Of a stretch of 64,000 nucleotides of DNA, positions 10,650-21,746 are shown piece after piece. This DNA comes from Doryteuthis pealeii. Its lineage: Eukaryota > Mollusca > Cephalopoda > Myopsida > Loliginidae. Position 1 is the stretch's first letter, and every line of letters starts with the position of its first letter. Where the stretch lies: assembly GCA_023376005.1 (NCBI GenBank), contig CM042139.1, forward strand, positions 140,538,980-140,602,979, in the 5' to 3' direction. Made by a program: the position numbers and the translations under genes. A model generated the notes under the pieces. It saw only the letters and a list, made by a program, of their open reading frames with translations, was not told where the DNA came from and did no database searches.

Positions 10650-11100
10650 GCAGCCTCTTCGCCCAAATCAAATTTTCCTATGGAAATAAACTCAAATGCC
10701 ATTAATCCGTTACAACCCTCCAAAAAACACTTTTTTGTTACTTTTTTCTAATTTAAAAATAGAATTCGTATGAATGAAAACTTAGTAAAATAGAATTTAC
10801 TGAATTATTATAAATTTTTATATATCATATTTTTCTTTGATGTTATAAATTTGGAAACTTAAATGCTTTAGTGGACATATTAATATAAGCATATCTGAAG
10901 CTTGCTAGAATATCAAATTTTAGCTCTCAGCACAAAATAACGAATCATCACAGAGACAGATCGTAACACGGAAAACTCGTAAGTCGTAGTACTCGTAAGT
11001 AAAGATACAACTGTATACTATCGAGAGAGATGTGGTATTTACCAAGACAGAAAGTGAAAATACAATAAATTGTAATTTTCTTCAAAATAGACCACTTGAC
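10650..11100 (+). repeat. Dispersed repeat E, copy 1
   Basis: Resembles 61632-62045 in the same orientation: 'atcaaattttcc', 'gaaataaactcaaatgcc', 'attaatccgtt', 'aaatttggaaacttaaatg' and 'ttagctctcag' occur in the same order. The head resembles non-autonomous pogo/Tigger-type DNA elements that I recall from invertebrates, but ends and target duplication are not clear. From 11036 the tail ('tatttaccaagacagaaa') recurs as a tandem array at 45255-45530. Confidence 0.6.
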
Positions 11101-11404
11101 ATTCCTCAGGTATATTCCAACGAGATTTCCTTTTATCGAAGAGAACTTGTCTTTTGATCTGGGATAAATCCAGGGTGCCGTATCAGTTTTAATGTCTTTC
11201 TTAAGATCAAATCATTCCTTTGCGATGGATTTTCCGTTTAAGAAACATGAAAAGTCACTCAGGGCTAGGTCTTGTGAGAATGGACAGTGCTGAACTTGCA
11301 TAAATCAAACTCACTTTATTATATTACGTGCTTATCTGTTCGATCAATTTTGTATATTTTAAATTCAAAGAAACTGAAGATTCAGTCTTGATCTTACTTA
11401 TACT

Positions 11405-11541
11405 GACACACACGCACACACACATACACACACACACGCACGCACACACACACACGCACACACACACACTAACGCTCACGCACGCACACACGCACGCACA
11501 CACGCACGTATATATATATATATTATTATATATATATATAT
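11405..11541. repeat. (CA)n-(TA)n compound microsatellite
   Basis: CA run with regularly spaced CG interruptions, passing into TA. Confidence 0.93.
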
Positions 11542-11673
11542 AAAGATAAATCTAATGACTCAGAGCAACCTACTAAAAGTTTCGCTTAATGCTCTTCAGG
11601 AGTCAGATCTTAGCCCTGAAGAGCATTAAGCGAAACTTTTAGTAGGTTCGTCTGACTCATTAGATTTATCTTT
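11542..11673. mobile_element. Fold-back element with hammerhead core
   Basis: Arms 11542-11600 and 11615-11673 are near-perfect inverted copies (59 nt each) around a 14-nt spacer. The left flank is (TA)n. Each arm encodes CTGAAGA-GCATTAAGC-GAAAC, so the hammerhead core occurs on both strands. There is no coding sequence. Confidence 0.85.
11612..11648 (+). ncRNA. Hammerhead ribozyme, GUA-type, short stem II
   Basis: Stem I is AGCC (11612-11615) with GGTT (11645-11648), 4 pairs including one G-U. The core is CTGAAGA (11616-11622). Stem II is GC/GC with an ATTAA loop. GAAAC is at 11632-11636. Stem III is ACT/AGT with a TTT loop. The cleavage triplet is GTA, with cleavage expected after 11644. 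All invariant core positions are present. The minus-strand copy in the other arm keeps the core but its stem I pairs poorly. Confidence 0.7.
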
Positions 11674-12127
11674 ATTATTTGCTCTACTTAGGTATTGAGC
11701 ACTTTTTACTTATTAGCTTTATTTCTCCTGGCGGTTTTCTATGAATATATATATCTTATATATATATATATATATATGCATATAAATTGTTTTTTCTTTT
11801 GGCCAAATACTGTACCAATAGATTATTTTTGTTGGTACGATTATCTTGGTCTTTTCTTTTTTACAAAATTGTTTTTCTCCCCTGTTGATGTTTGGTAGTA
11901 TATTTTTACAATCAAACAATTTGCTGTTTTTTTTTCTCACCGCGAGGATTTACCAACAAGTTTGGTATATTATATATACATATATATATATATCAGTAAT
12001 ACACCATGCACATAGAATAGCGTAAACATAGAGGCAACGATTACAAAATATAATCAAAATATATAAATGATTAAAATTAAATAATGTGAATAACAAAACC
12101 AATAGTAGTGGTTGTAATTATAATAAG
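11674..12127. other. AT-rich, two short (TA)n tracts, no gene
   Basis: TA runs lie near 11747-11778 and 11968-11993. No coding or repeat signal is recognised otherwise. Confidence 0.5.
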
Positions 12128-12187
12128 TCCTGAAACTCCAGTGAGTGACCCTTAGCTAACGCTGGTTTGAAAACCTAAGAATAATGA
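12128..12187 (+). mobile_element. R4/Dong-like LINE, 3' UTR scrap (copy 0)
   Basis: The stretch 'aaactccagtgagtgaccc', 'ttagctaacgctggtttg' and 'aaaacctaagaataatgaa' is a diverged match to the 3' UTR ends of the copies that follow at 12360, 12880, 16390 and 17090. It is the oldest and shortest member of the cluster. Confidence 0.65.
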
Positions 12188-12406
12188 AGGTGAAGTCGTC
12201 AGTTGTAATCGGTGCCCTTGGAACGTTCACCAACGGTCGGAAAAAGAATTTGGATGAATTGGAAATCAGAGGAAGAATTGGGACCATCCAAACTACAGCA
12301 TTGTTAAGATCGGCTAGAATACTCAGAAGAGTTCTGGAGACCTGACGATACTTGCTGTCACTCAGCCTCTAGTAAACCACCGGTTACAGCAGGTGTGAAA
12401 AACTCG

Positions 12407-12443
<37 letters not shown>
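12188..12443 (+). mobile_element. R4/Dong-like LINE, 3' fragment with (TAA)n tail (copy 1)
   Basis: The copy encodes the C-terminus VIGALGTF, then a diverged linker, LEIRGRIGTIQTTAL, ARILRRVLET and a TGA stop at about 12340. A 3' UTR follows and then (TAA)12 at 12409-12443. It is 5' truncated within the endonuclease region and abuts the tail scrap of copy 0. Confidence 0.8.
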
Positions 12444-12444
<1 letters not shown>

Positions 12445-12973
12445 CCGTTTTTATCTCAAAGCCGCAGAGAATTTTCTTTCTTGAGAATGAAACGCACAAG
12501 ATTCTCTGGGACTTTGAGATGAAAACAGATCTCCTTATCCCAGCAAGAAGACCAGACCTAGTGTTGATTAACAAAAAAGAAAGAACTTGTCAACTGGTGG
12601 ATTTTGCAGTTCCAGCAGATCACAGGGTGAAGCTAAAGGAAAATGAAAAAAATAGACAAATATCTGGACCTCGCCAGAGAACTGAAAAGGTTATGGAATA
12701 TAAAAGTCAAAGTGATACCAATTGTAATTGGTGCACTTGGAACGGTCCCAAAAGGATTGGGAAATGGTTGGGAAAGTCTGGAAATCAGAGGAAGAATTGA
12801 TACCATTCAGAACACTGCACTGCTGCAATCTGCCAGAATACTCAGAAGAGTCCTGGAGACATGAGGAGACTTGCTGTCACTCAGACTCCAGTGAAGGACC
12901 ATCAGCTAATGCTGATGTGAAAACTCAAAAATAATAATAATAATAATAATATAATAATAATAATAATAATAAT
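12444..12973 (+). mobile_element. R4/Dong-like LINE, 3' fragment (copy 2)
   Basis: From about 12479 the frame reads LENETHKILWDFEMKTD, ARRPDLVLINKKERTCQLVD and FAVPADHRVKLKENE. This is the PD...D core of a restriction-like endonuclease. After a one-base slip near 12640 it continues KYLDLARELKRLW, IPIVIGALGTVPKGL and ARILRRVLET*. A 3' UTR and (TAA)n tail (12930-12973) follow. The first ~32 nt are an inverted copy of nt ~12500-12530 of the same element. It abuts the (TAA)n tail of copy 1. Confidence 0.85.
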
Positions 12974-13136
12974 GTTGGCTCAAACTTTCATTCCAGATAC
13001 TCAACACAAGATGATTCATCCCCAGGAAAAAGAATAAATAATCAGTATACCCAAGATATCAATCAGGGGGTAGATGATCAACCTTATATGCATGTAGGCT
13101 GCTGTTGTTTTTCTTGTTCTTCCAGATATTCATGGA

Positions 13137-13216
13137 AAATGGTAGCTCAGCCGATAGAATGAGGTGGTAGCCGATAGACGACCCAGTGAGGTGGTAGCGA
13201 GAGACGACCCAGTGAG
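13137..13216 (+). repeat. Tandem repeat in the LINE 5' UTR
   Basis: About three units of 27-30 nt with the shared core 'gacccagtgaggtggtagc'. It lies just upstream of the first coding frame. In other LINEs 5' UTR monomers can carry promoter activity; here that is only a possibility. Confidence 0.7.
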
Positions 13217-13238
13217 GTGGTAGCCGAGACAAAGAAAA

Positions 13239-16200
13239 GTGTGGACTAGAGAAAATAAACACCAAGTACTCCATTGTTATTTTAAAAGCAACCCAACACA
13301 GAGAGGTTATAGAAAAAGAATGCTTCAGATTTGGAATGACAAGAATTTCAGCACAACCAGCCAAAGACTGGCAGACCAGGCAAGAATGATCCTGAATAAA
13401 AAATTATTCTCTGATCTCGAGATAATAGAAATATGTGGACAGGAAAATCAAGAAATACAAACCGAACAAGAATCAACCAACAAAATGAACATGCTAGCAA
13501 CCAAAACCGTATACAACCTACCTTTACAACACAGGAACTAACACCAGAACAGAAAATGGATATAGAACTTATACAACAAATCATGAATGAGAACAAAAGT
13601 ACATTACCATCCTAAGAAACATAGAGTGGAAAAAAGTCAAGAAAGAAACGGAAAAAATAAACAAAAATATTAGCGAACATCCCAACAAACAATATCACTG
13701 AACTCAACAACCTTATTTATGCAGGAGCAAAACTAGTCTGTGATAGAATTGACGCACCCCTTCGAAACACTAACACAAACAAAGAACCAAACAGAAACAC
13801 AAAAGCTGGATGGGAGTTCAGATTGGAAGAACAAATAAAAACTACGACAACAAACAAATACGTTAAATAAAAACACAAATACACATGTAGCTAAAAAGGT
13901 TAAAAGACAACAGCAAATTAAGTTGGAAGAAGTAAACAAAAGATATCGGCTATAGAAGGAAGACTCAAAAGATATCGAGAGAGAACTAAACAGTACAAAC
14001 AAAATAGGACCTTCCAAAACAATGAAAAGAGATTTTATGAACAAATTGATGGAGCAAAAACAAACATTAGTGAACACCCAAATGCAACAGAAGCAGAAAA
14101 GTTCTGGAGTGATATATGGATGAGGAAAGAACATAATAAGCAGTCAAAGTGGATAAGTGATATTAAGAATGAACTGATGGAAATTGAGGAAGGACCTGTT
14201 GCCAGTGTTCATGTAATTACGCTTAAATCAGTACTCAAGAAAGTAGCAAATTGGAAAACACCAGGCCATGATGGCATACATGGATTCTGGTTCAAAAAAT
14301 TTACGACTATCCACAAAAGAATGGCCCAGCAACTGAACAGATGCCTACAAGAAACGGAAATACCCGAATGGATGACAAAAGGAATAACTACACTAATCCA
14401 GAAAGACCCACACAAAGGAAATGTCCCCAGCAATTATAGACCAATAACTTGTCTACCCATGATGTGGAAAATTCTAACTGCTGTTGTAAGAGAAGAAGTA
14501 TACTTTTCACTCAATTGGCGGAAACTTCTCCCAGAAGAACAGAAAGGATGTCGCAAGGGAAAAAGAGGAACCCACGACTTACTCTATATAGACCAATACA
14601 TTCTTAAAAAGTCAAAATAAACGGAAAAATATTGCAATGGCCTGGATCGATTACAGAAAAGCCTATGACATGGTCCCACATACCTGGATTTTAGAATGCC
14701 TACAAATGTATAAATTTCCAACAACATTATAAACTTCATTAAAAAGCCATGGAAAACTGGCGAGTTCAATTAAAAGCTGGAAAACAATCCCTGGCAGAAG
14801 TAAAAATCCAAAGAGGTATCTTCCAAGGAGACTCATTATCACCACTACTCTTTATTATTGCAATGATGCCGCTAAACCATATACTGAAAAAATGTACCGG
14901 GGGATACAAATTTAGTAATTCACAAGAAAAGATCAACCACCTTATGTACATGGATGACATTAAAATTTTTGCAAAAAATGAAAAAGAATTGGAGAGCCTA
15001 GTACAACTATTAGATATATAGCCAGGATATAGGGATGGAATTTGGAATTGAAAAATGTGCTATGCTTGTAATAAAAAGGGGTGAAAGAAAACTATTAAAT
15101 GGAATACAACTACCAAATGAGGAAACTATAAAATCTCTTGATGAAAATGAAAGCTACAAATACTTAGGAATTTTGGAAGCGGACAATATCATGCAAGCAG
15201 AAATGAAAGGAAAAGTTAAAAAGGAATATCTCAGGAGAACTAGAAAACTTCTAGAAACGAAACTTAACAGCAGAAATCTGATCAAAGGAATTAATACCTG
15301 GGCTGTCCCCATTATAAGATACTCAGGACCATTCTTAAAATGGACAAAGAAGAACTCAGACAGATAGACCAAAGGACGAGAAAATTAATGACCATGCAAG
15401 GCTCTCCACCCTAGAGATGATAGAGATAGATTGTATGTGTCAAGAAAGGAAGGGGGAAGAGGTCTTGCCAACATAGAGGAATGCGTAGAAACCACAATCC
15501 AACAACTTGAAGATTACCAAGGAAGAGCAAAGACAAATTACTTATGGCGACCAACAATAGTAGAAACGGCAGATGGACAAACAGAAAAACGACAAAGACT
15601 AGAAAACAAAAATGGGAAGAAAAACAATTATATGGACGCTTCAAACGACAAATAGATGAGGTTGCACATCAAAAGACTTGGACATGGTTAAGAAAGGGAA
15701 ACCTCAAAAGAGAAACAGAATCACTTATAATTGCTGCACAAAATAATGCCATAAGGACAAACTACATCAAAGCGAAAATTGATAAGACCCAACAAAATAG
15801 TAAATGTAGACTTTGTGGTAATAGAGATGAGACTGTTAACCATATACTCTGCGAATGTAGCAAACTAGCACAACGAGAATACAAAACTAGACACGACTGG
15901 GTTGGGAAGGTGATCCACTGGGAATTATGCAAAAACTAAATTTTGACCACACAACAAAATGGTATATGCATAAACCAGAATCTGTTCTTGAGAACGAAAC
16001 GCACAAAATTCTCTGGGACTTTGAAATTAAAACGGATCACCTTATCCCAGCAAGAAGACCAGACCTAGTGTTGATTAACAAAAAGAAAGAACTTGTCAAC
16101 TGGTGGATTTTGCAGTGCCAGCGGATCACAGGGTGAAGTTAAAGGAAAATGAAATAATTGACAAATATCTGGACCTTGCCAGAGAACTGAAAAAGTTATG

Positions 16201-16369
16201 GAATATGAAAGTGAAAGTGATACCAATTGTAGTTGGTGCACTTGGAACAGTCCCAAAAGGATTAGAAAAGGGTTTGGAAAGTTTGGATATCAGAGGAAGG
16301 ATTGAAACCATTCAGAACACTGCACTGCTGCAATCTGCCAGAATACTCAGAAAAGTCCTGGAGACCTGA
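13239..16369 (+). pseudogene. LINE polymerase: reverse transcriptase, CCHC knuckle, restriction-like endonuclease
   Basis: Copies its RNA into DNA at a nicked target. N-terminal part: RGYRKRMLQIW and QRLADQARMI (13239-13541), shifting frame to TQELTPEQKMDIELI (to 13615). The middle (13620-14119) has stops but keeps LANIPTNNITELNNLIYAGA. Reverse transcriptase: WKTPGHDGIHGFW and NYRPITCLPMMWK (14120-14620), motif A AWIDYRKAYD (14640-14680), motif B FQGDSLSP and motif C YMDDIKIF (14749-15021), then YKYLGI (15035-15367). A zinc knuckle CX2CX8HX4C (CRLCGNRDETVNHILCEC) lies at about 15805-15860. The endonuclease has RRPDLVLINKK, then ADHRVKLKENE, ending at the TGA at 16367. Catalytic aspartates are present, but at least five frameshifts and several stops kill it. 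Confidence 0.88.
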
Positions 16370-16443
16370 GGAGACTTGCTGTCACTCAGACTCCAGTGAA
16401 AGACCATCAGCTAACACTGATGTGAAAACTCAAATAATAATAA

Positions 16444-17182
16444 TATGCCATAAGAACAAATTCCATAAAAGCAAAAATTGATAAGACACAACAAAGCAGT
16501 AAATGTAGACCTTGCGGTGACAGAGATGAGACTGTAAACCATGTATTAAGCGAATGTAGCAAACTAGCACAACCGGAATACAAAACTAGGCACGAATCGG
16601 TTGGAAAGTTGATCCACTGGGAATTATGTAAAAAAATAATTTTGACAATACAACAAAATAATATATGCATAAACCAGAATCAGTTCTTGAGAATAAAACG
16701 CATAATATTATCTGGGACCTCGAGATAAAGACGGATCATCCTATTCCAGACAGGAGGCCATACCTAGTGTTGATTAATAAAAAGAAAATTAAAAAGAGAA
16801 CGTGTCAACTCATGGAGTCTGTGGTTCTAGCAGATCACAGGGTGAAGTTGAAGGAAAACGAAAAGATGGACAAATACCTGGACCAGAGAATGGAAAAAGC
16901 TGTTGAATATGAGGGTCAAAGTGATACCAATAGTAGTTGGTGCACTTTGAACGGTTCCCAAAAACTTGGAAAAAGACTGGAGAATCTGAAAATCAGAGGA
17001 AGAATTGAGACCACCCAGACTACTGCATTGCTGCAATCGGCCAGAATACCCAGAACAGTCCTGGAGACCTGAGGAGATTTGTCACTCAGACTCCAGAGAA
17101 ATACTATAAACGCTGATGTGAAAGACTCAAGAGGAGTGAAAAAGAATAATGAGAAGAAGAAGATGAAAAATAATAATAAGAA
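16444..17182 (+). mobile_element. R4/Dong-like LINE, 3' fragment (copy 4)
   Basis: Starts directly after the (TAA)n of copy 3 at the codons for AIRTNSIKAKIDKTQQ. It keeps the zinc knuckle as CRPCGDRDETVNHVLSEC, then HWELCKK, then a frameshifted endonuclease in which the PD pair has become PY (RRPYLVLINKKK). It ends with ARIPRTVLET*, the shared 3' UTR and a degenerate AATAATAATAAG tail. Confidence 0.85.
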
Positions 17183-17204
17183 TTTTGAACATATAACTAA
17201 ATGG

Positions 17205-17205
<1 letters not shown>

Positions 17206-17236
<31 letters not shown>

Positions 17237-17280
17237 ATATTATATATATATATATATCAAAATCTATATCTATATCTATC

Positions 17281-17328
<48 letters not shown>

Positions 17329-17334
17329 TGTGTG

Positions 17335-17369
<35 letters not shown>

Positions 17370-17371
17370 AA
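17206..17371. repeat. (TA)n-(GT)n compound microsatellite
   Basis: Interrupted TA runs followed by a GT run from about 17325. Confidence 0.95.
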
Positions 17372-17624
17372 CAAATTCAATATAAATTCATAAACAGTCG
17401 TGCAGATATGCCATGTTATGGGACAAATGTTGACAGAGGGATATAATTCATGAAAACCGAAAATTTCATTTCATTTTTGCATCTGATATTTGTATTTCAC
17501 AATCTTATGTTTTTTTTTAGTATTTCTATTCGATATTATAATGCTCATAAATGTGTCGTCATAAATTTTATTCCTCTGAACCTTCCCCTACTTGCCCAAG
17601 TTATTCCCTTTTTCTACTTCTCTG

Positions 17625-17625
<1 letters not shown>

Positions 17626-17659
<34 letters not shown>

Positions 17660-17752
17660 ATATGTGAAAATTTATACTCTGTTATACATGTATATATATA
17701 TATATATATATATGTATATTATAAAATATTTATGTAAAAAACTTATACTCTG

Positions 17753-17820
<68 letters not shown>
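17626..17820. repeat. Interrupted (TA)n microsatellite with internal duplication
   Basis: TA tracts are separated by two near copies of 'atttatgtgaaaaacttatac', at about 17670-17690 and 17728-17755, with a third at 17824-17845. A ~70-bp block containing TA and this spacer has been duplicated. Confidence 0.85.
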
Positions 17821-18048
17821 AATATTTATGTGAAAAACTTATATACAAATACACAAACGGACATACATGCGTACAAGAAATACGCACACGCACACATATA
17901 TATATACATACAAAGTGAGTGAGATAGATAGATAGAGAGAGAGAGTGGGCGAGAAACAGACTTACAGACTCAAGCAGAGAAAGATTAAATGAGTAAGTGG
18001 TTTAAAAGTGTTTTCAATTGTAAAACGGTGCGATAGAGAATATTCATA

Positions 18049-18051
<3 letters not shown>

Positions 18052-18097
<46 letters not shown>

Positions 18098-18102
18098 ATA
18101 TT
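18052..18102. repeat. (TA)n microsatellite
   Basis: About 24 TA units with one TT break. Confidence 0.95.
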
Positions 18103-18620
18103 ACTGTAGTATATTGCCTTTTCCAAATACCCAACCACACAATACAATATCAATATTAATACAATTTATATTTACACATTCTGTTTTTATGCATATGTTA
18201 TTATTTTTGAATTTCCAATGTATAATTGCTTTCAAGCAAGTTAGATGGCAAGATGAAATAAAGATAAATTTCACAGAAGTTGTATTTTTTTATGAATGGC
18301 TTGAATCCACATTTGATTCTACCAAGTAAATTGAACTTGCATTCGGAGGTCAATTTTTTTCCAGTGAAGTTAAGTATATAAAGATGAGAATCTTCATTAT
18401 TTTAATGTGAACATATTGAACCCTGACTTCATCGGTCCTAAATCAAAATTGAGAAATTAGTTCTTTCAACTAATAAAAGTTATCGACTACTTTTACAGTC
18501 AGTTACGAGCAGGGTTAGGACCGGTTCACAGTTCTTTTGCTGAAGAAACTTTTTTTTTTAAGACTGGTGAATCTGTACTATGGAATGTATAATTATATAT
18601 GTAGGGACTCCTATTATAGT
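18103..18620. other. No gene seen
   Basis: An open frame at 18114-18329 has no recognisable domain. AT-rich sequence only. Confidence 0.45.
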
Positions 18621-18624
18621 TCTA

Positions 18625-18930
18625 TAAAAAACAAACTCATAGTGTACTGGTTATCGTTGTAGGAAATGAATACCGTGAAGCAAGTTCAAATCCCCGACGA
18701 GGCTGTTTGCATTTCATATAGTGCTAATACACTTAGAAAATATATGTATCCATCTATCCTAGCTCAAACTATGGGTAAACGTAGAGCTGATTATGATCTT
18801 TAATCTTGGTATGGCAAGTAGTCTAGATGAAGGAAAATTCTGAATTAAAACCTGTTAAATACCGTTTAAACTTGGCCCTTATGCCGTGTCCTGTTTGTGT
18901 AGATGGGTTGGGTAGATACATACAAATAGC
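18625..18930 (+). mobile_element. tRNA-derived SINE, family B copy with head
   Basis: The head has an A-box-like TAGTGTACTGGTTA at 18640 and a B-box-like AAGTTCAAATCC at 18682. The body continues with 'tgtatccatctatcc', 'caaactatgggtaaa' and 'aattctgaattaaaacctgt'. This copy and 35890-36115 show best that family B is tRNA-derived. Confidence 0.65.
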
Positions 18931-19850
18931 TTGCTCTTTTTACAATTAATACGTAGTAAATTCAAAGTCAAAATTTGAAGTCAAAGTCGTTGAAATTGAA
19001 AATCAGCAGGGTTAGATGATTGACGTGAAATAACCTTTGGGTGACCTTCTTTCCGGTTACACAGATTGTGAGACAGAAAGCCCAGAGCTTAATCAGTAAG
19101 TTTAGTTATTTAAGCGAGAGACGTCATAATGTAAGCATCGGCTCCGCTTCACACCGCTGCGGTTGAGAAAGTATGGTTCTGAATACAAATGTGATCACAG
19201 AATATTAGCTTTGGTTGTCTCTGTATGAACTTTTTACTACTAATAAATTAGATAATAATACAGTGGGCCTCAGAAATACCTGCCATGTCTTAAACTATCA
19301 TCTATGTAGTGTAGATAAAATAGACAAGAGGTGATATTTTATGATTTTTTTAATATACACACAGTTAAGAGCATGGCTTGGATGGAACACCAGTGCATTT
19401 CCTGTTGTTACTTTTTTGTTATTGTTTTAACTAGAGAATATCTAATTGCTGCATAGAGACTGTTTCGTGTTCATTTCATGTTCCATCTGAATGATGTTGT
19501 TCATAATAGAACATTGATACTTGTATAGGTTGAAAATATCCACAATATGACTGCTATCTACTTCACGTTCAGCCAATAAATATGCTTCGGTATTGGAATT
19601 ATCTGATCAAACAAAATATGGTAAATCTTAGCTAGATGGGGCTTGTTGCTACTTGTCTGAGTTCACATGTACCACAAAGGTGACAGTTTAAACATGGGTG
19701 GTGTTTCTGCAGCACCTTGTATTAAATGAAGTGTTTATATTTGTAGAGATATGTACAAACAGTATAATATTTTGTTACATACTATTACTGATATTTTGTG
19801 TTTAATCTGGTTGGTTGTTTGTATTTTAACCCTTGATTTATTTTACACCA
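18931..19850. other. No gene or known repeat seen
   Basis: Unique-looking AT-rich sequence without coding motifs. Confidence 0.45.
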
Positions 19851-20045
19851 GAAATGATTTCCTTTTCATTCTTATTGGGTATTCAATGTTTTAAAACTCA
19901 TTTTTTAAACAGATTTTAAACTTAGAGTGGAACTGGGAGTAATGTCTATGAAGGAGTACTCCAAACTCTTCAGAGCTCCGTAATTGGAACCTCACTGCTA
20001 TATATATGGATTAACGTCATACCCAGGACACGTAGTTAATCTGAA
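19840..20045 (+). repeat. Dispersed repeat D, partial copy
   Basis: Shares 'gttttaaaactcatttttt' with the 51.4- and 52.6-kb copies. It continues with the diagnostic order 'gagtggaactgggagtaatg', 'ctccgtaattggaacctcac' and 'aacgtcatacccaggacac'. The 3' half found at 21.3 kb is missing. Confidence 0.7.
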
Positions 20046-20114
20046 TTTAACTTCGTTCTCTGAAAATAATGTTTCATTTTCAGCCATATTTTGATGCAGT
20101 ATATCTACAATTAC

Positions 20115-20370
20115 TTGAAGTAGTAAGTAAAGTAAAGCATTTGGAGTGACCTTTTGTCGGTATGAGCTAAACAGCGAGAGTTTTCATCCCCTTTTCGATA
20201 GACTAGAAATATTGTTTTTCTGAGCTGGATCGCCACACCTACCGTCAGCTTCTAAATGCTTTACCACCCAGATCAGATTATCCAAACTGAGTTGTCGAGG
20301 GCCGTTACCGAACCAGGAATTTTTTATCCCTTGGTGAATGCTCCACTGAATTAGCTAACCAGCTCAAAAA
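20115..20370 (-). mobile_element. tRNA-derived SINE, family A (inverted, diverged)
   Basis: The reverse complement carries the same body and head as 10378-10636, for example 'ccacacctaccgtcagcttc' and 'aaactgagttgtcgaggg'. The B box is degraded ('ccgttaccgaacc'). This is the oldest-looking family A copy here. Confidence 0.75.
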
Positions 20371-20930
20371 TAATTGAGGTGCATAGGTATATCTTATAAA
20401 AAATACTACTTAAAAAAGTGTATATTTACTATTGAAGAATACCACCTAGAGTAAGTTGCCCGATTATCCCGCGTATTTACTGGTGCCAAAATGTTTTTCA
20501 ATAATCAATTAAAAATTGTTTCCGTTATTCCATTGAATAAAATATAAAAGAGTCTTCCTTATTTGATGTAATGCATTGTTGATATAAGTTAATATCAATA
20601 ACGTTCATCAATTCACAGATAATAAAGTTGCCCGAGATAGTCATTCAAATAATCATTACATTACAAAACTAATTACGAAACTTGGCCAGCTATCCATATG
20701 TGAAAAAATTAACACCCATCTCGCTTTTTGTAAGTTAAGAAAATATTTTACACAAAAATGTACCAGAAACATGTAAAATGGGTGAATCTTATTTTACTTT
20801 TATATTTTCTTTTAATGATATCATTTCAACAGTTCGTTCGACTGCAGGCATTTTGAATAAATCGTAAATTCACAAATATAATTTTCTCAGCCTTTTGTCT
20901 TTACAAGGCTAAATCTGTTCGTTTGGTTCG
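20371..20930. other. No gene seen
   Basis: AT-rich, no motif recognised. Confidence 0.45.
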
Positions 20931-21535
20931 TTTTGTTTTACGGGATATCAACCTCAGTGGGTCATTTAATGCCAATAAAGTCTTGAAATAAATCAATTCT
21001 TAATGGATAATACATTTTTTTTTAAAAACATTTTTCTATTTAACCCAAAGATGGGACCCTAACAGGTACTACCACTCCGAGTCAGAGTGGACCAGGGAGC
21101 AATGGTGATGAATGGGTGCTCCACATTCCCCAAACCTCCAAAGCTGGAACCTCACCATCAGATAGAGTTTAACGTCATACCCAGGACATGTAGACCCGCA
21201 GTCACCGTCTTCTAGCACCCATATGATAAAAAGGGATTGGGGCTTGCCATAAGGGCAATAGGGTTGGGGCAATCATATAGGTGCTAGGGCTTGACGTGAC
21301 CAGCCGATTGATCGGAGGGGGCCTCTCCGACCGCCCGTCTAGCCCAAGATAGGGCCAAAGTGGAGTATTGCATGTCATGAACTGCTCATCCACCTAGGCT
21401 CTATCCTTAAGCATCACGGGTCGCCACCCACGGCCAACAGGTGGCCCCATTGGGGGAGTCTTACCCCCTGCAGAGGTGCAGTCGGTGCATTCTCACGCCC
21501 CAGCCGACAGGGTGGGCTAAATCTGTACCATCATG
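20931..21535 (+). repeat. Dispersed repeat D, longest copy
   Basis: Begins with the leader 'atatcaacctcagtgggtca' and 'tttaatgcc'. It continues with 'ctaacaggtactaccactcc', 'gtttaacgtcatacccagga', 'ctctccgaccgcccgtctag' and ends near 'cagccgacagggtgggct'. Other copies lie at 19840, 26340, 47390, 50080, 51355, 52615 and 62245. The 3' half is GC-rich. No protein is encoded and no terminal repeats are obvious; class is unknown to me. Confidence 0.75.
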
Positions 21536-21610
21536 ATGAAAAATTAGTTTCCTCAAAAACCTCTTATTTTAATTCACTTAAATCAAGGCATGACATTTAA
21601 TTCCAGGAGA

Positions 21611-21622
21611 ATATATATATAT

Positions 21623-21659
<37 letters not shown>

Positions 21660-21701
21660 GAATTTACAACTCGGCTATACACACACACACACACACACAC
21701 G

Positions 21702-21745
<44 letters not shown>

Positions 21746-21746
21746 A
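21611..21746. repeat. (TA)n, (CA)n, (TA)n microsatellites
   Basis: Two TA tracts (21611-21659, 21711-21746) around a CA run at 21679-21710. Confidence 0.93.

Larger units (their letters stand above)
12974..16443 (+). mobile_element. Near full-length R4/Dong-like non-LTR retrotransposon (copy 3)
   Basis: This 3.47-kb insertion starts directly after the (TAA)n tail of copy 2 and ends with its own short (TAA)n. It has a 5' UTR with a small tandem repeat, one long broken polymerase frame (see 13239-16369) and a 3' UTR shared with all other copies. The restriction-like endonuclease downstream of the reverse transcriptase places it with the R2/R4/NeSL-type LINEs, and (TAA)n targeting is what I recall for Dong of the R4 clade. 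The clade name is inference from motif order. Confidence 0.85.
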
